From an uncultured Flavobacteriaceae bacterium (lineage in GTDB: Bacteria; Bacteroidota; Bacteroidia; Flavobacteriales; Flavobacteriaceae): a DNA stretch of 64,000 nt. The notes beneath the pieces are model-generated. The model did no database searches. It was not told where the DNA came from and worked only from the letters and a program-made list of their open reading frames with translations. The DNA lies in NCBI GenBank assembly GCA_937959395.1, contig CALGLR010000072.1, positions 1 through 64,000 of the forward strand. The letters are read 5' to 3'. Every line of letters starts with the position of its first letter. Within the stretch, counting starts at the first letter, position 1. The position numbers and the translations under genes are program-made. Shown here piece after piece: positions 9,137-18,567 of this stretch.

Positions 9137-10204
9137 TTAATTTAAACTTAACGAGTAAGTATACGCTCTAGCATTACTAAAGTCTAATGTAATTGTATAA
9201 TTACCAGCTACAGGAACAACAATATTATCTCCTCCTTCTTCTAATAAACCATCTGTACCTGTATCTCCATAATTTAAGTCCCAAGAATCGTTAGATCTAA
9301 ATTTAATTTCATCAGCCGTTAAATCTAATATGATGCTCCAGGTTTGTGTTGCTGGGTCATACGTTAAATCTGTATCTTCATCCCAACCTAGAGGTGTGCC
9401 ACTTCCAATAACTGCCCATTCATGCAATGTTTCAGTATAAGTTAATGCATCTGTGTCTGCTTTTATTAAATAATAACCAGCTACAGGAGCATTACAGTTT
9501 ACTTCATTTTCTTCTATTAGTATTCCTGAAAAACTACCATCGTCTCCATAATCTGGTCCAGCACCCGAATCAATAACACCAGCGGCATCAGGGGCAACAA
9601 ATTTATGTTCACCATCTAACCATACATATCCTTCATATTCTGTTTCTCCAAAAGCTGCAGCTCTAAGTAAAGGAGCCGTTGGAGGATCCCACGTGCCTTG
9701 ATGATCTCCAGGAACCGCTATTTTTGGTAATTCTGTTGTATATGGTGTAATAGAAATTGTTATTGGATCTGAAAATGTTACTTCACTATTATCTCCTACA
9801 AATGCTTTAATACGTAAATCTACATCGCTAGCAGTGAAAGGAACTAGAGCGAGCCCCGCAGGGTCTGTAATTACAGTGTTTAATACTTCATTAGTCCAGG
9901 TAATGAATGACTTAGTTATTGTTCCTGCATCTACTGGAGTCGCAAAATCTGTTCCCGCATTTGCAAGCTGTACGGTATAGTTAATTTCCGTTGGAACATC
10001 GTAAACTGCTTGATTCCATACAATTGTAGTTGCTACATCCATAGGGTTAGCAATATCTAAAACAATTGAAGAATCGGTACTGGGAGACGTTATTTTTGCA
10101 ACTTTAGCATTAGCACTATTAATGGTAAAGGTTTCTTCTTCTTCACATGCAGTAAAGCATAATACTGCGAGAATTGCGATGCTTAAAATTTTTATATTTT
10201 TCAT
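9137..10204 (-). CDS. SusE/SusF-like starch-binding surface lipoprotein
   Basis: Outer membrane lipoprotein expected to bind alpha-glucans at the cell surface beside SusCD. The signal ends in lipobox FTAC with lipid-carrying C20, followed by an acidic EEEE stretch typical of surface export in this phylum. The N-terminal half resembles the SusE Ig-like domain (VWNQAVYDVPTEINYTVQL). The second half contains two tandem SusE/F-type binding modules, suggested by the repeated pattern YYLIKADTDALTYTETLHEWAVIG and GNYTITLDF. At 355 residues it is typical for SusE. It lies third in the operon after susD, with a 20-nt hairpin in the 57-nt gap. Confidence 0.85.
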   Translation of the reverse strand: MKNIKILSIAILAVLCFTACEEEETFTINSANAKVAKITSPSTDSSIVLDIANPMDVATTIVWNQAVYDVPTEINYTVQLANAGTDFATPVDAGTITKSFITWTNEVLNTVITDPAGLALVPFTASDVDLRIKAFVGDNSEVTFSDPITISITPYTTELPKIAVPGDHQGTWDPPTAPLLRAAAFGETEYEGYVWLDGEHKFVAPDAAGVIDSGAGPDYGDDGSFSGILIEENEVNCNAPVAGYYLIKADTDALTYTETLHEWAVIGSGTPLGWDEDTDLTYDPATQTWSIILDLTADEIKFRSNDSWDLNYGDTGTDGLLEEGGDNIVVPVAGNYTITLDFSNARAYTYSLSLN

Positions 10205-10222
10205 AATAAATGTTTATTTGTC

Positions 10223-10242
10223 ATCTTCGCAAAAGCGAAGAT
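10223..10242. repeat. 8-4-8 hairpin in susD/susE-like gap
   Basis: ATCTTCGC-AAAA-GCGAAGAT, a perfect 8-bp stem with a four-base loop. It is a member of the 20-nt hairpin family also seen at 11820, 18531 and 60657. Confidence 0.7.
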
Positions 10243-10261
10243 CTTAAGTTGTTTGATTTAG

Positions 10262-11803
10262 TTAGTAACCAGGATTTTGTCTCAAGTTAGGATTTGCTTC
10301 TAAAGCCGTTTGTGGAACGGGGAACAATTTATAATCATTAGAAATTGAAGTGCCATCTAGTGATCCTCCTTTCCAAGGCCATAAGTATGTTCCTCCTGTA
10401 AATTTCCCAAAACGAATAAGGTCTGTTCTTCTATGACCTTCTAAGTTAAGCTCACGACCTCTTTCATCTATAATAAAATCGAGATCTAAGTCTGCCGCAT
10501 CTATAGCATCTGCATTAGATCTTACTCTTACGTTATTTACATAATCTAAAGCTAATCCCATATTGGCAGTTGAGGCACCTCTCAAAGCACATTCAGCATA
10601 CATTAAATAGGCATCGGCTAAACGGTACATTGGGAAGTCTGTTCCAGAAAAATCAGTTGGATCGGTAACAGAGTTGAAATCGATATTTCTATATTTAATA
10701 CATGGATAACCATTGGTCCATTCTCTATAATCGGTCATTTCGAAAGTGTGTCCTTGTGTCCAAAATAACTCAGCTCTATCATCATTTGATGTTGCTAAAT
10801 CTTCAAATAAACCATACCAAGCTTTAGTTGCTCTGTGTCCTTGCCATCCTTGGGTTGCACCAAAATCTGAAATAGTTATGGTGTCTGGACTTAAATTTCC
10901 ATTAACAAGATACGTGGTGTTACCAAAACTTTGGCTAGTTACTGCATCTGCAATTAAAGGAAAAATAATTTCTGAAGACATATCATTATCTCCAGAGAAA
11001 TTTTCAACAAAATTAGTACTTAATGTGTAACCGCCTTCTGTGATTACTTTATTAGCATAAGTTGCAGCAGTATCATAACGTGGTTCACGAATGTAAACAT
11101 CAGCATTTAGATATAATTTAGCTAATAACATATCAACAACATAAGTGTTTGCTCTACCATAGCCATTATTGTTTCCTATAATAGGTTCTATTGCTAATAA
11201 TTCACTTTCTACATAATCGAATAATTGTTTACGAGTTGCTTCTGGAAGCGGACTAGAGATTCCTAATTCATTTTCGGTAACCAATACGCCTTTCCCAAAA
11301 GTGTCTATTAAGTTATAATAAGCCAATGCTCTTAAAAATCGAATTTCACTTCTTACGCCTTCTTCATTTGGAACATCTACGCGATCTAAAATAGGAATCA
11401 AGTTGTTACACTGCGGAATGGTAAAATAAGCACGGTCATAAAACAATCTAAAAAACTTATTATTACTATCCCAGTTTGAAGTCGTCGTTAATTGATCTAA
11501 ACCATCGTCTCCCCATCTGTTTTTCATACCGTCTGCGGTAAAATCTTGTAAGTTTATTATCGCTCTAAGAAACGCACCTTCACCGGCATCTGGACTGGTG
11601 ATATCTGAACTTCCTGGGCCATTTATACCAGAAAGAGCAAAAGAGGCATATAATCTAGATAATATGCCTTGAATTGCATCTGGATCTTGACTTAATAATT
11701 GCTCTAGCGATAATTCAACTCTAGGCTCAGTATTTAAATCGTCTGTACAGGAAATATTACTAAGTAATACTAAACCTATAACTATTATTATAATTTTTTT
11801 CAT
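10262..11803 (-). CDS. susD: SusD-family starch-binding lipoprotein
   Basis: RagB/SusD outer membrane lipoprotein that caps the SusC transporter and binds glycan. I place the start at 11803 (MKKIIIIVIGLVLL), because this gives a clean lipoprotein signal with lipobox SNISC. The in-frame ATG at 11821 is part of an intergenic hairpin. The SusD pattern is clear: N-terminal TPR helices, LRALAYYNLIDTFG, and the C-terminal RGRELNLEGHRRTDLIRFGKFTGG followed by KLFPVPQTALEANPNLRQNPGY. It is adjacent to susC and followed by the SusE-like gene, forming the import and binding unit of the alpha-glucan locus. Confidence 0.96.
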   Translation of the reverse strand: MKKIIIIVIGLVLLSNISCTDDLNTEPRVELSLEQLLSQDPDAIQGILSRLYASFALSGINGPGSSDITSPDAGEGAFLRAIINLQDFTADGMKNRWGDDGLDQLTTTSNWDSNNKFFRLFYDRAYFTIPQCNNLIPILDRVDVPNEEGVRSEIRFLRALAYYNLIDTFGKGVLVTENELGISSPLPEATRKQLFDYVESELLAIEPIIGNNNGYGRANTYVVDMLLAKLYLNADVYIREPRYDTAATYANKVITEGGYTLSTNFVENFSGDNDMSSEIIFPLIADAVTSQSFGNTTYLVNGNLSPDTITISDFGATQGWQGHRATKAWYGLFEDLATSNDDRAELFWTQGHTFEMTDYREWTNGYPCIKYRNIDFNSVTDPTDFSGTDFPMYRLADAYLMYAECALRGASTANMGLALDYVNNVRVRSNADAIDAADLDLDFIIDERGRELNLEGHRRTDLIRFGKFTGGTYLWPWKGGSLDGTSISNDYKLFPVPQTALEANPNLRQNPGY

Positions 11804-11819
11804 GATAAATTTATTTATC

Positions 11820-11839
11820 ATTCCCTCGAAGGAGGGAAT
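11820..11839. repeat. 8-4-8 hairpin in susC/susD gap
   Basis: ATTCCCTC-GAAG-GAGGGAAT, a perfect 8-bp stem filling most of the susC-susD intergenic space. It may act as an mRNA stability or processing element; the stem bases differ from the other copies but pairing is kept. Confidence 0.7.
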
Positions 11840-11846
11840 CTTATTT

Positions 11847-14800
11847 TTAAAAATCTAAATTAACTCCAAAAGTGAATGATCTTGGTCTCGGATAGAATGT
11901 TCTATCTATGCCACCAAAATTTTCAGAATCTTGCCCAGTATATTCAGTTAAGACAAATGGATTATTTAAAGCGGCATAAAATCGCATACTTGTATTTTTA
12001 ACGAACCCATCTTTAAATCGATAGCCAAGAACAATGTTTTCACATCTTAAAAATGCGGCATCTTCAAGAAAGTGATCTGAAAATTGTTTATCACCTCTAA
12101 CATCTTGAAAAACCGGATTAGCAGTTCCGTTATAGAAATTTAATACATTGGTAATACTAGTATTATTTCCTGGCAAAGCACTTTCTGTATTTCCTAAGTT
12201 AAGTGCATTGAAATTAAATGTTTTTCCGTCAAGCTGCCCTCTAAAAGTTGAACTTAAATCCCAATTTTTGTAATTGGTATTAAAACCAAATCCAAAAGTC
12301 CAATTTGGTCTTACTGGTACAAAGTACTTATCGGCATCTGTAATCTCACCATCACTATTCCTATCGACAAAAGCACCAGGAATTGGATTTCCGCTGGGAT
12401 CGTATATTTGTTTAAATACTCCAGCTGCCTGAGGTTGTTGGTTTAAGTTATTAAAAAATAAGTTTGATCCTGTGCCTGTTAAACTCCCACCAGCTCTTAA
12501 AGTCGTAATGTCATCAAGGTCTGTTACCTTAGTTATTGCATAAGCAATATTAGAATTAAAATCTAAATTAAAGTTATCTTCTTGTATTGGACTTAAATTT
12601 AAATTCAATTCGAAACCTTCACTTTCAGTAGATCCAACATTTTTAATAAACTCATTTGTTAAAAACTGTCCTGGAGGAATTGCTACACGAGCCAATAAAT
12701 CTGTAGTTTCTCTTTTAAAGAAATCTAAAGACCCAGATACAATGTGATTTTTGAAAAGATCGAAATCTAAACCAATATTATAAGTTGCTGTTTTTTCCCA
12801 TGTTAAATCTGGATTAAAAGGATTAGCAGAATATAGGTTTACACCTGGTAAATACTGGCTGTTTTGGTTTCCAGCAGAAAACAAAGGCAATGATGGGTAA
12901 AAACCAACATCATTGGTAATATCTTGTTGTCCCGTTTGACCCCAACCTAATCTTAATTTTAAATCATTAAAAAAGCTAGAATCTTTAATTCTTGCGATAT
13001 TAGAAAGTTTCCATGCTACAGCTGCAGCTGGAAAATAACCCCATCTATTGTCTTCAACAAATAGAGAAGAGCCATCTGCTCTAATACTAAAAGTGAATAG
13101 TAATTGGTCTGCGATATCTAAATTAGTTCTTCCAAAAAACGATTGTAAGTTTAATACATTGTAATACCTGTTATTTGGGTTTAGAGGATTAATATCTGGA
13201 ACTCTAACTCCCGTATCAGGGTCTGTTATAAATCGATTTTGATTTCCATCGGTTTTAAAATTTTGATAAGCATAACCAGCCTGAATATCAAAACGTCTTA
13301 TAATTTTATCTTCAAATGTTTTTACATAATTTAAATAAGAATCTAAAGTTGTATTTGTAATGTGTTGACTTTCCTCATAATTCAATCCTGGATTAAATAC
13401 CACTTGATTGGCATTATTGGTGTCTATTCCAAATGCAGATAACGCATTATCTCTAAAACGCTCTTTAATTTTTACTCGTGAAGCATCTGCCCCTATATTT
13501 ACAATAGCACTAAGTTCTGGTAAGAAAGGTAGTTTATAATTAAATTTTGCATTTCCTAAAAACCTTAAAGCACGTTCTGGTCGTGTACGATCTTCTAATA
13601 ATGCTAATGGGTTTGCTTGTCCGTCTATTATTAATCGGCCACCATCTAATCTTGTATTTGTGTACAATCCGCTAAATATTGAATTGTTATCATAAATAGG
13701 TTTAGTTGGGTCAAATACTAAAGCACCACTTAAAGCACCTCCTGGATTTACCGCATTTTTATTAACGATAACCGTTTTAGCATTAATGTCTATTGTTAAA
13801 GCATCATCAAGTAATGTTGGTGTTAATTTAAAAGAAGAACTAATTCTCTCATAATCATCTGTTCTTACTAAACCTTGAGAATTATTATAACCAATAGAAG
13901 CTCTAAAAGGCATGTTTTCTCCAAAATTAGTTCTGGCACTAAAATTTGTATTACTAGAAAATGCCGTTCTAAAAACTGCCGATCTCCAATCAGAATAATA
14001 TACAGCTCTTTGTTCACCACCTACTGTTGTAATAACAGAGAAAGGGGCATTGTTTGAAACCGATCCTACGGGAACTCCCAAGCTGTTTTCTAAATCTGGA
14101 TGAAATTGACGAATAAAACGAACATATTCTTCACTATTCATGACGTCTAAACCATCACCAGCACCACTAACAGTAGCATCTGAAGAGAAATTAAATTTCA
14201 CGCCTCCTGAAGTTCCTTTTTTAGTAGTAATAATAATAACACCATTAGAAGCTCGAGACCCATAAATCGCAGTAGCAGAAGCATCCTTTAAAACAGTAAA
14301 ACTTTCGACATCATTTGGATTAATTAATGATAACGGATTACTAACACCCGCTGGATTTTGTGTACCAATAGGTATGCCATCTATAATAATTAAAGGGCTA
14401 TTGTTTGCTGTTAAAGATGCACCTCCTCTAATTCTAATGTTTGGAGCAGAATCTGGCGATCCTCCATTATTTGTTATTCTAACACCAGCAGCTTTACCGG
14501 TTAATAATTGATCTGTAGATACTATTGCACCTTTATTAAAGTCTTTAGAAGTTACCACATCTACTGATCCAGTTAGATCTTCTTTTTTAGTACTACCATA
14601 ACCAATAATTACAACTTCTTCAAGTTGCGCAGCATCTTCTTCTAGACTAATGTTTAATTTGGGTTCACCGTTATATGTAACTTTTTGAGTTAAATAACCA
14701 ACGTAGGAAAATGTAACAACATCTCCAGAACTTGCGTTAATTTGATAATTACCGTCAAAATCTGTAGCAGTACCATTTGAAGTGCCTTTAATAGTGATAT

Positions 14801-14921
14801 TTACACCAGGCAGAGGTAAATTAGAGGATTTTTCGGTTACTGTTCCAGAAACTGACTGCGCTATAGCGAATAACGGCAGAAAGAAAAAGAGCAACAGTAA
14901 ACTATTTATTTTTTGTTCCAT
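11847..14921 (-). CDS. susC: SusC-family TonB-dependent transporter
   Basis: Outer membrane TonB-dependent receptor importing oligosaccharides, here probably maltodextrins. It has 1024 residues. A signal peptide (1-22) is followed by a carboxypeptidase-regulatory-like beta-sandwich (VSGTVTEKSSNLPLPGVNITIKGTSNG), the SusC plug signature (VVIIGYGSTKKEDLTGSV, then IRIRGGASLTANNSPLIIIDGIPIG), and a long beta-barrel ending in an aromatic residue (FGVNLDF), as outer membrane proteins do. It is the first gene of the minus-strand operon, and its promoter region is shared with the divergent LacI regulator, with an operator at 15036-15049. Confidence 0.97.
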   Translation of the reverse strand: MEQKINSLLLLFFFLPLFAIAQSVSGTVTEKSSNLPLPGVNITIKGTSNGTATDFDGNYQINASSGDVVTFSYVGYLTQKVTYNGEPKLNISLEEDAAQLEEVVIIGYGSTKKEDLTGSVDVVTSKDFNKGAIVSTDQLLTGKAAGVRITNNGGSPDSAPNIRIRGGASLTANNSPLIIIDGIPIGTQNPAGVSNPLSLINPNDVESFTVLKDASATAIYGSRASNGVIIITTKKGTSGGVKFNFSSDATVSGAGDGLDVMNSEEYVRFIRQFHPDLENSLGVPVGSVSNNAPFSVITTVGGEQRAVYYSDWRSAVFRTAFSSNTNFSARTNFGENMPFRASIGYNNSQGLVRTDDYERISSSFKLTPTLLDDALTIDINAKTVIVNKNAVNPGGALSGALVFDPTKPIYDNNSIFSGLYTNTRLDGGRLIIDGQANPLALLEDRTRPERALRFLGNAKFNYKLPFLPELSAIVNIGADASRVKIKERFRDNALSAFGIDTNNANQVVFNPGLNYEESQHITNTTLDSYLNYVKTFEDKIIRRFDIQAGYAYQNFKTDGNQNRFITDPDTGVRVPDINPLNPNNRYYNVLNLQSFFGRTNLDIADQLLFTFSIRADGSSLFVEDNRWGYFPAAAVAWKLSNIARIKDSSFFNDLKLRLGWGQTGQQDITNDVGFYPSLPLFSAGNQNSQYLPGVNLYSANPFNPDLTWEKTATYNIGLDFDLFKNHIVSGSLDFFKRETTDLLARVAIPPGQFLTNEFIKNVGSTESEGFELNLNLSPIQEDNFNLDFNSNIAYAITKVTDLDDITTLRAGGSLTGTGSNLFFNNLNQQPQAAGVFKQIYDPSGNPIPGAFVDRNSDGEITDADKYFVPVRPNWTFGFGFNTNYKNWDLSSTFRGQLDGKTFNFNALNLGNTESALPGNNTSITNVLNFYNGTANPVFQDVRGDKQFSDHFLEDAAFLRCENIVLGYRFKDGFVKNTSMRFYAALNNPFVLTEYTGQDSENFGGIDRTFYPRPRSFTFGVNLDF

Positions 14922-14960
14922 ACAATGCGTTTAGAGGGATTAGTTTGTTATAATCAAAAT

Positions 14961-14975
14961 ATATTTTTACTTCTC
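14961..14975. promoter_or_regulatory. 15-base word shared by susC and MFS promoters
   Basis: ATATTTTTACTTCTC is identical to 16301-16315 upstream of the sugar transporter gene. Each copy is preceded by a similar AATCAA word. It lies 40-54 nt upstream of the susC start, in opposite orientation to that gene. Confidence 0.35.
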
Positions 14976-15035
14976 GGAGCTAAATCTATGTAATTTTTAG
15001 GTTAACTTTTAGCTTATCCCCGATATTACTCAGAC

Positions 15036-15049
15036 CGCAAACGTTTTCG
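15036..15049. promoter_or_regulatory. LacI-family operator
   Basis: CGCAAACGTTTTCG is a 14-bp palindrome with one mismatched pair around a central CG. It is the usual shape of LacI/GalR-family operators. It lies in the 281-bp region between divergent susC and the LacI-type gene, 114 nt upstream of susC and 153 nt upstream of the regulator. Confidence 0.7.
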
Positions 15050-15169
15050 TGTTGACAACTTTTGTAATTCTCGTGAATTTAAGTTCTAAAATGAAAAAAA
15101 ATTAACATTTATTGCGATGTTTAAATAATTTTAAAGCACAAATTTTTACGATTAAATAATTAAAGCGCC

Positions 15170-15177
15170 TATTTTTG
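15170..15177 (+). promoter_or_regulatory. -7 box before LacI regulator gene
   Basis: TATTTTTG matches TAnnTTTG and lies 25 nt before the start at 15203. No convincing TTG is seen at -33. Confidence 0.4.
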
Positions 15178-15202
15178 GTTTTTTAATAAACAGAAAAGTG
15201 CT

Positions 15203-16243
15203 ATGAAGAGAAAGATAACCTTAAAACAAATCGCTAGAGAATTAGATGTTTCTATCTCTACGGTTTCTAAAGCGTTAAGAAACAGTATCGAAATTAGTGA
15301 AGATACGCGCCAGAAAGTACAAGCATTCGCAAAGCTTTATAATTACAGACCAAATAATATAGCATTAAGTTTAAAGAATAGAAGAACAAAGACAATAGGA
15401 GTTATTATTCCTGAGATTGTACATCATTTTTTTTCAAAAGTGATTCAAGGTATTGATAATGTAGCTAACAAGAGAGGTTATAATGTTATTGTAGGGCTAT
15501 CTAATGAGTCGTTTTCAAAAGAAGTTATTAATATGCAAATGCTTGCTAATGGCAGTATAGATGGATTTATCCTATCACTTTCAAAAGAAACACTACTGCT
15601 TCAAGATTATCATCATTTTAATGAAACTATAAATCAAGGCATGCCAATTGTAATGTTTGACCGTGTGGTTAATGAGATTTTATGTGATAAAGTGATTGTA
15701 AATGATAGTAATGGTTCTAAAGATGCAGTAAATAAGTTAATTACTAATGGTTGCAAACATATAGCATTAATAACCACTAAAGATTATGTTAGTGTTGGTA
15801 AATTGAGAACACAAGGGTATTTAAAAGCGTTAGAAATAAATAAAATAGCCCCAGAATCGAGTTTAATATTAAAAATTGATGATAAAGTTGTTTCTGAAGA
15901 CCATATTGAAGGCATTGAATTAGAGATAGAAAAGTTGTTTAACAATAATAAGAAAATTGATGGTGTTTTTGCCGTAAATGAATTGTATGCAATATCTGCA
16001 ATGAAGGTCGCAAGAAAACTAAACTTAAATATCCCAGAAGATGTACAAATCATTGGTTTTACTGATGGTGTCTTGTCTAAACATGCTAATCCAAGTTTAA
16101 CAACAGTAAGTCAACATGCAGAAAGTATGGGAGAGCAATCTGCGGAATTATTAATAGATAATTTAGAGCGAGAAGATGAAGAAGATCAATACCAAACCGT
16201 AGTGATAGAGACCGAATTAATAGAGCGAGAATCAACAAAATAA
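15203..16243 (+). CDS. LacI-family transcriptional regulator of the alpha-glucan locus
   Basis: DNA-binding regulator of the LacI/GalR family, 346 residues. Residues 1-50 carry the helix-turn-helix (ITLKQIARELDVSISTVSKALRN) and the hinge follows (PNNIALSLKNRRTKTIGVIIPEI). The remainder is a periplasmic-binding-protein-like sensor domain with the usual NDSNGSKDAVNKLI and FAVNELYAISAMK stretches. It is divergent from susC and followed by the MFS transporter, so it most likely senses maltose or a maltodextrin and controls both arms through the palindrome at 15036-15049. Classical Bacteroides use SusR instead; a LacI regulator is common in marine flavobacteria. Confidence 0.94.
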   Translation: MKRKITLKQIARELDVSISTVSKALRNSIEISEDTRQKVQAFAKLYNYRPNNIALSLKNRRTKTIGVIIPEIVHHFFSKVIQGIDNVANKRGYNVIVGLSNESFSKEVINMQMLANGSIDGFILSLSKETLLLQDYHHFNETINQGMPIVMFDRVVNEILCDKVIVNDSNGSKDAVNKLITNGCKHIALITTKDYVSVGKLRTQGYLKALEINKIAPESSLILKIDDKVVSEDHIEGIELEIEKLFNNNKKIDGVFAVNELYAISAMKVARKLNLNIPEDVQIIGFTDGVLSKHANPSLTTVSQHAESMGEQSAELLIDNLEREDEEDQYQTVVIETELIERESTK

Positions 16244-16300
16244 AAAAATAATAGTTTACATTTAAATAACTTTTATATATTTACGGCACAATCAAGACTT

Positions 16301-16331
16301 ATATTTTTACTTCTCAGGTAATATAGTTTTG
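16301..16331 (+). promoter_or_regulatory. Candidate promoter of the MFS-GH65-GH31 operon
   Basis: TAGTTTTG (16324-16331) fits the TAnnTTTG -7 box. The 15-base word at 16301-16315, shared with the susC upstream region, covers the position where the -33 element would lie. Confidence 0.4.
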
Positions 16332-16373
16332 ATAAGTAATACCGCTTATCATTAGTATAAATTCAATAATACT

Positions 16374-17756
16374 ATGATGAAAAAGCGTAAGCTAAGTTTC
16401 TTAGAAATCTGGAACATGAGTTTTGGTTTCTTAGGAATTCAATTTGGAATGGCCTTAACTGGTGGTTTCATGACAAGAATTTTTCAAACCCTTGGAGCAG
16501 AGATAGACAATTTACCTATCTTATGGATTGCAGCACCCTTAACTGGATTATTAGTGCAGCCAATTATTGGTTACATGAGTGACCGTACTTGGAGTCCAAG
16601 ATGGGGAAGGCGTCGTCCTTATTTTTTAGTGGGAGCTATATTAAGTTCTATCGCATTAATTTTTATTCCGCATTCTCCTGTATTATGGGTGGCAGCTGGT
16701 CTTTTATGGATTTTAGACGCTTCTATAAATATTTCGATGGAACCTTTTAGAGCTTTAGTAGCCGATAAACTACCAAGTTCACAGCGTTCATATGGTTTTG
16801 TTGTTCAAACGTTAATTATTGGTGTTGGTACATGGGTAGCAAGTAGTTTGCCTTGGATTGCCTCTAAATTTGGAGCTAGTGATTCTGCACCATCTGGAGT
16901 TTTGCCTGCATCGGTTAAAGTTGCATTTGCTATTGGAGCTGTTGTCTTTCTTACAAGTATATTTTATACTGTTTTTACTACAAAAGAATATCCGCCAGAA
17001 GATATGGATGCTTTTGAAGAAGAAAAGAAAAAGAAAAATAGTTTCGTTTCTGATATTTTAGAAAACATAAGCGGAATGCCTTTAACAATGAAAAAGCTTG
17101 GCGTTATTCAGTTTTTTTCATGGTTTGCCTTTTTTACTATGTGGACATTAGCAAACCCTGCACTTACCGAGCATGTGTTTAATACACCTGCACCTATAGA
17201 GTCAGCATTCGATATGACAATTGCAGCACAATCTGAAGCTTATAATATAGCAAATACGGCATTTCAAGAATCTTCAAATCAAGTTGGAAAATACATGGGG
17301 ATATATGGCTTATCTTCTATGATGTTTGCCTTACTGCTTGTATTGTACACTTCAAAAAGAAGAATAAATAGAAAATACGTACATCTATTTTCGCTAATTG
17401 CTGGTGGGATAGGTTTTATTTCAATGTATTTTATTCCATCGTCAGAATATTTAATACTGTCATTCATATTAATAGGTTTTTCATGGGGTAGTGTTTTATC
17501 AATGCCTTATGCTATGTTATCTAGTTCCGTAGATCCAAATAAAATGGGTGTTGTAATGGGTATTTTTAATATGTTCATTGTAATTCCTCAAATTATTGCT
17601 GCACTGGGCGGTATTAATTATATATCAAAACTTTTTGGAGATAAAACAATTAATGCGATGATAGTTGCTGGATCTAGTTTAATTATTGCTGGGCTTTGTA
17701 GTTTCTTAATTACAGACAAGAAAGCCATTACATATCAAATAAATGAAGAAGAATAA
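16374..17756 (+). CDS. MFS sugar transporter (SLC45-like, probably maltose)
   Basis: Inner membrane major facilitator with about 12 predicted membrane helices and 460 residues. The loop motif SDRTWSPRWGRRRPYF between helices 2 and 3 and the PFRALVAD stretch match the glycoside-pentoside/SLC45-type sucrose or maltose carriers. A variable periplasmic loop occurs around residues 265-300. It is followed with overlap or near contact by beta-phosphoglucomutase and then GH65, so maltose is the most likely substrate, imported intact for phosphorolysis. The start ATG at 16374 is followed by a second ATG one codon later; either could be used. Confidence 0.9.
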   Translation: MMKKRKLSFLEIWNMSFGFLGIQFGMALTGGFMTRIFQTLGAEIDNLPILWIAAPLTGLLVQPIIGYMSDRTWSPRWGRRRPYFLVGAILSSIALIFIPHSPVLWVAAGLLWILDASINISMEPFRALVADKLPSSQRSYGFVVQTLIIGVGTWVASSLPWIASKFGASDSAPSGVLPASVKVAFAIGAVVFLTSIFYTVFTTKEYPPEDMDAFEEEKKKKNSFVSDILENISGMPLTMKKLGVIQFFSWFAFFTMWTLANPALTEHVFNTPAPIESAFDMTIAAQSEAYNIANTAFQESSNQVGKYMGIYGLSSMMFALLLVLYTSKRRINRKYVHLFSLIAGGIGFISMYFIPSSEYLILSFILIGFSWGSVLSMPYAMLSSSVDPNKMGVVMGIFNMFIVIPQIIAALGGINYISKLFGDKTINAMIVAGSSLIIAGLCSFLITDKKAITYQINEEE

Positions 17757-17757
17757 A

Positions 17758-18414
17758 ATGAAGAGAAAAGGATTCATATTCGATTTAGACGGTGTCATTG
17801 TAGATACTGCAAAATATCACTTTTTAGCATGGAAAAAATTAGCAAAAAAGATTGATATCGATTTTACTGAAACTCAAAATGAGCAACTTAAAGGGGTTAG
17901 CCGCGTAAAATCATTAGAAAAAATATTGGCTTGGGGTAATAAATCTATAAGTGATACCCAGTTTGCTGCATTAATGGGAGAAAAGAATGACGAATATCTA
18001 AGCTATATCAATAAAATGGATACGACGGAGATCTTACCAGATGTGCCACGTGTTTTGGATTATATAACTGAAGAAAAACAAGGGATCTCCCTTGGTTCTG
18101 CAAGTAAAAATGCAAGAATGATTTTAGATAAAGTAAAATTAATAGAAAAATTCGAAGCTATTGTAGATGGAAACGATGTTTCTAAAGCGAAACCAGATCC
18201 TGAAGTTTTCCTTATTGCAGCAGATCAAATACGAGTAAAACCAGAAGATTGTATTGTTTTTGAAGATTCTGTTGCAGGTATTCAAGCAGCAAATACTGCT
18301 AATATGATTTCAATAGGAATTGGAGAAAAAGAAGTACTTCATGAAGCCGATTATATCTTTAAAGACTTTACCGCGCTTACTCCAGAGTTTTTACAAGAGT
18401 TAATAAATAGATAA
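17758..18414 (+). CDS. pgmB: Beta-phosphoglucomutase
   Basis: HAD-superfamily enzyme converting beta-glucose-1-phosphate to glucose-6-phosphate, the step after inverting phosphorolysis of maltose by GH65. Motif I FDLDGVIVD carries the nucleophilic first aspartate and the acid/base second aspartate. Motif II SAS, the lysine in SKAKPDPEVFL and the motif FEDSVAGIQAA are all present. I choose ATG 17758, immediately after the transporter stop. An upstream in-frame ATG at 17743 would overlap that gene and add MKKNK. It is translated together with the transporter. Confidence 0.93.
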   Translation: MKRKGFIFDLDGVIVDTAKYHFLAWKKLAKKIDIDFTETQNEQLKGVSRVKSLEKILAWGNKSISDTQFAALMGEKNDEYLSYINKMDTTEILPDVPRVLDYITEEKQGISLGSASKNARMILDKVKLIEKFEAIVDGNDVSKAKPDPEVFLIAADQIRVKPEDCIVFEDSVAGIQAANTANMISIGIGEKEVLHEADYIFKDFTALTPEFLQELINR

Positions 18415-18421
18415 TAAAAAA

Positions 18422-18499
18422 TGTCACATTGAGCGCAGTAGAAATGCATTCAAACTAGAAGCTTTAATAAAATCAATTGATTTAATAAGTAGTGTGACT
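18422..18499. repeat. Family A repeat before GH65 gene
   Basis: It contains TTGAGCGCAGTAGAAA, a variant of the dispersed GAGCGCAGTCGA word. The element is bounded by GTCACA (18423-18428) and TGTGAC (18493-18498), which can pair. Confidence 0.55.
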
Positions 18500-18530
18500 T
18501 TTATTTAAACACAGAATATAAATTAATAAG

Positions 18531-18550
18531 ATTTCCGCGAAAGCGGAAAT
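18531..18550. repeat. 8-4-8 hairpin upstream of GH65 gene
   Basis: ATTTCCGC-GAAA-GCGGAAAT, a perfect 8-bp stem closed by a GNRA-type tetraloop, 17 nt before the GH65 start. It could influence ribosome access or RNA processing. Confidence 0.7.
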
Positions 18551-18567
18551 AACTAAACATATTTTTA

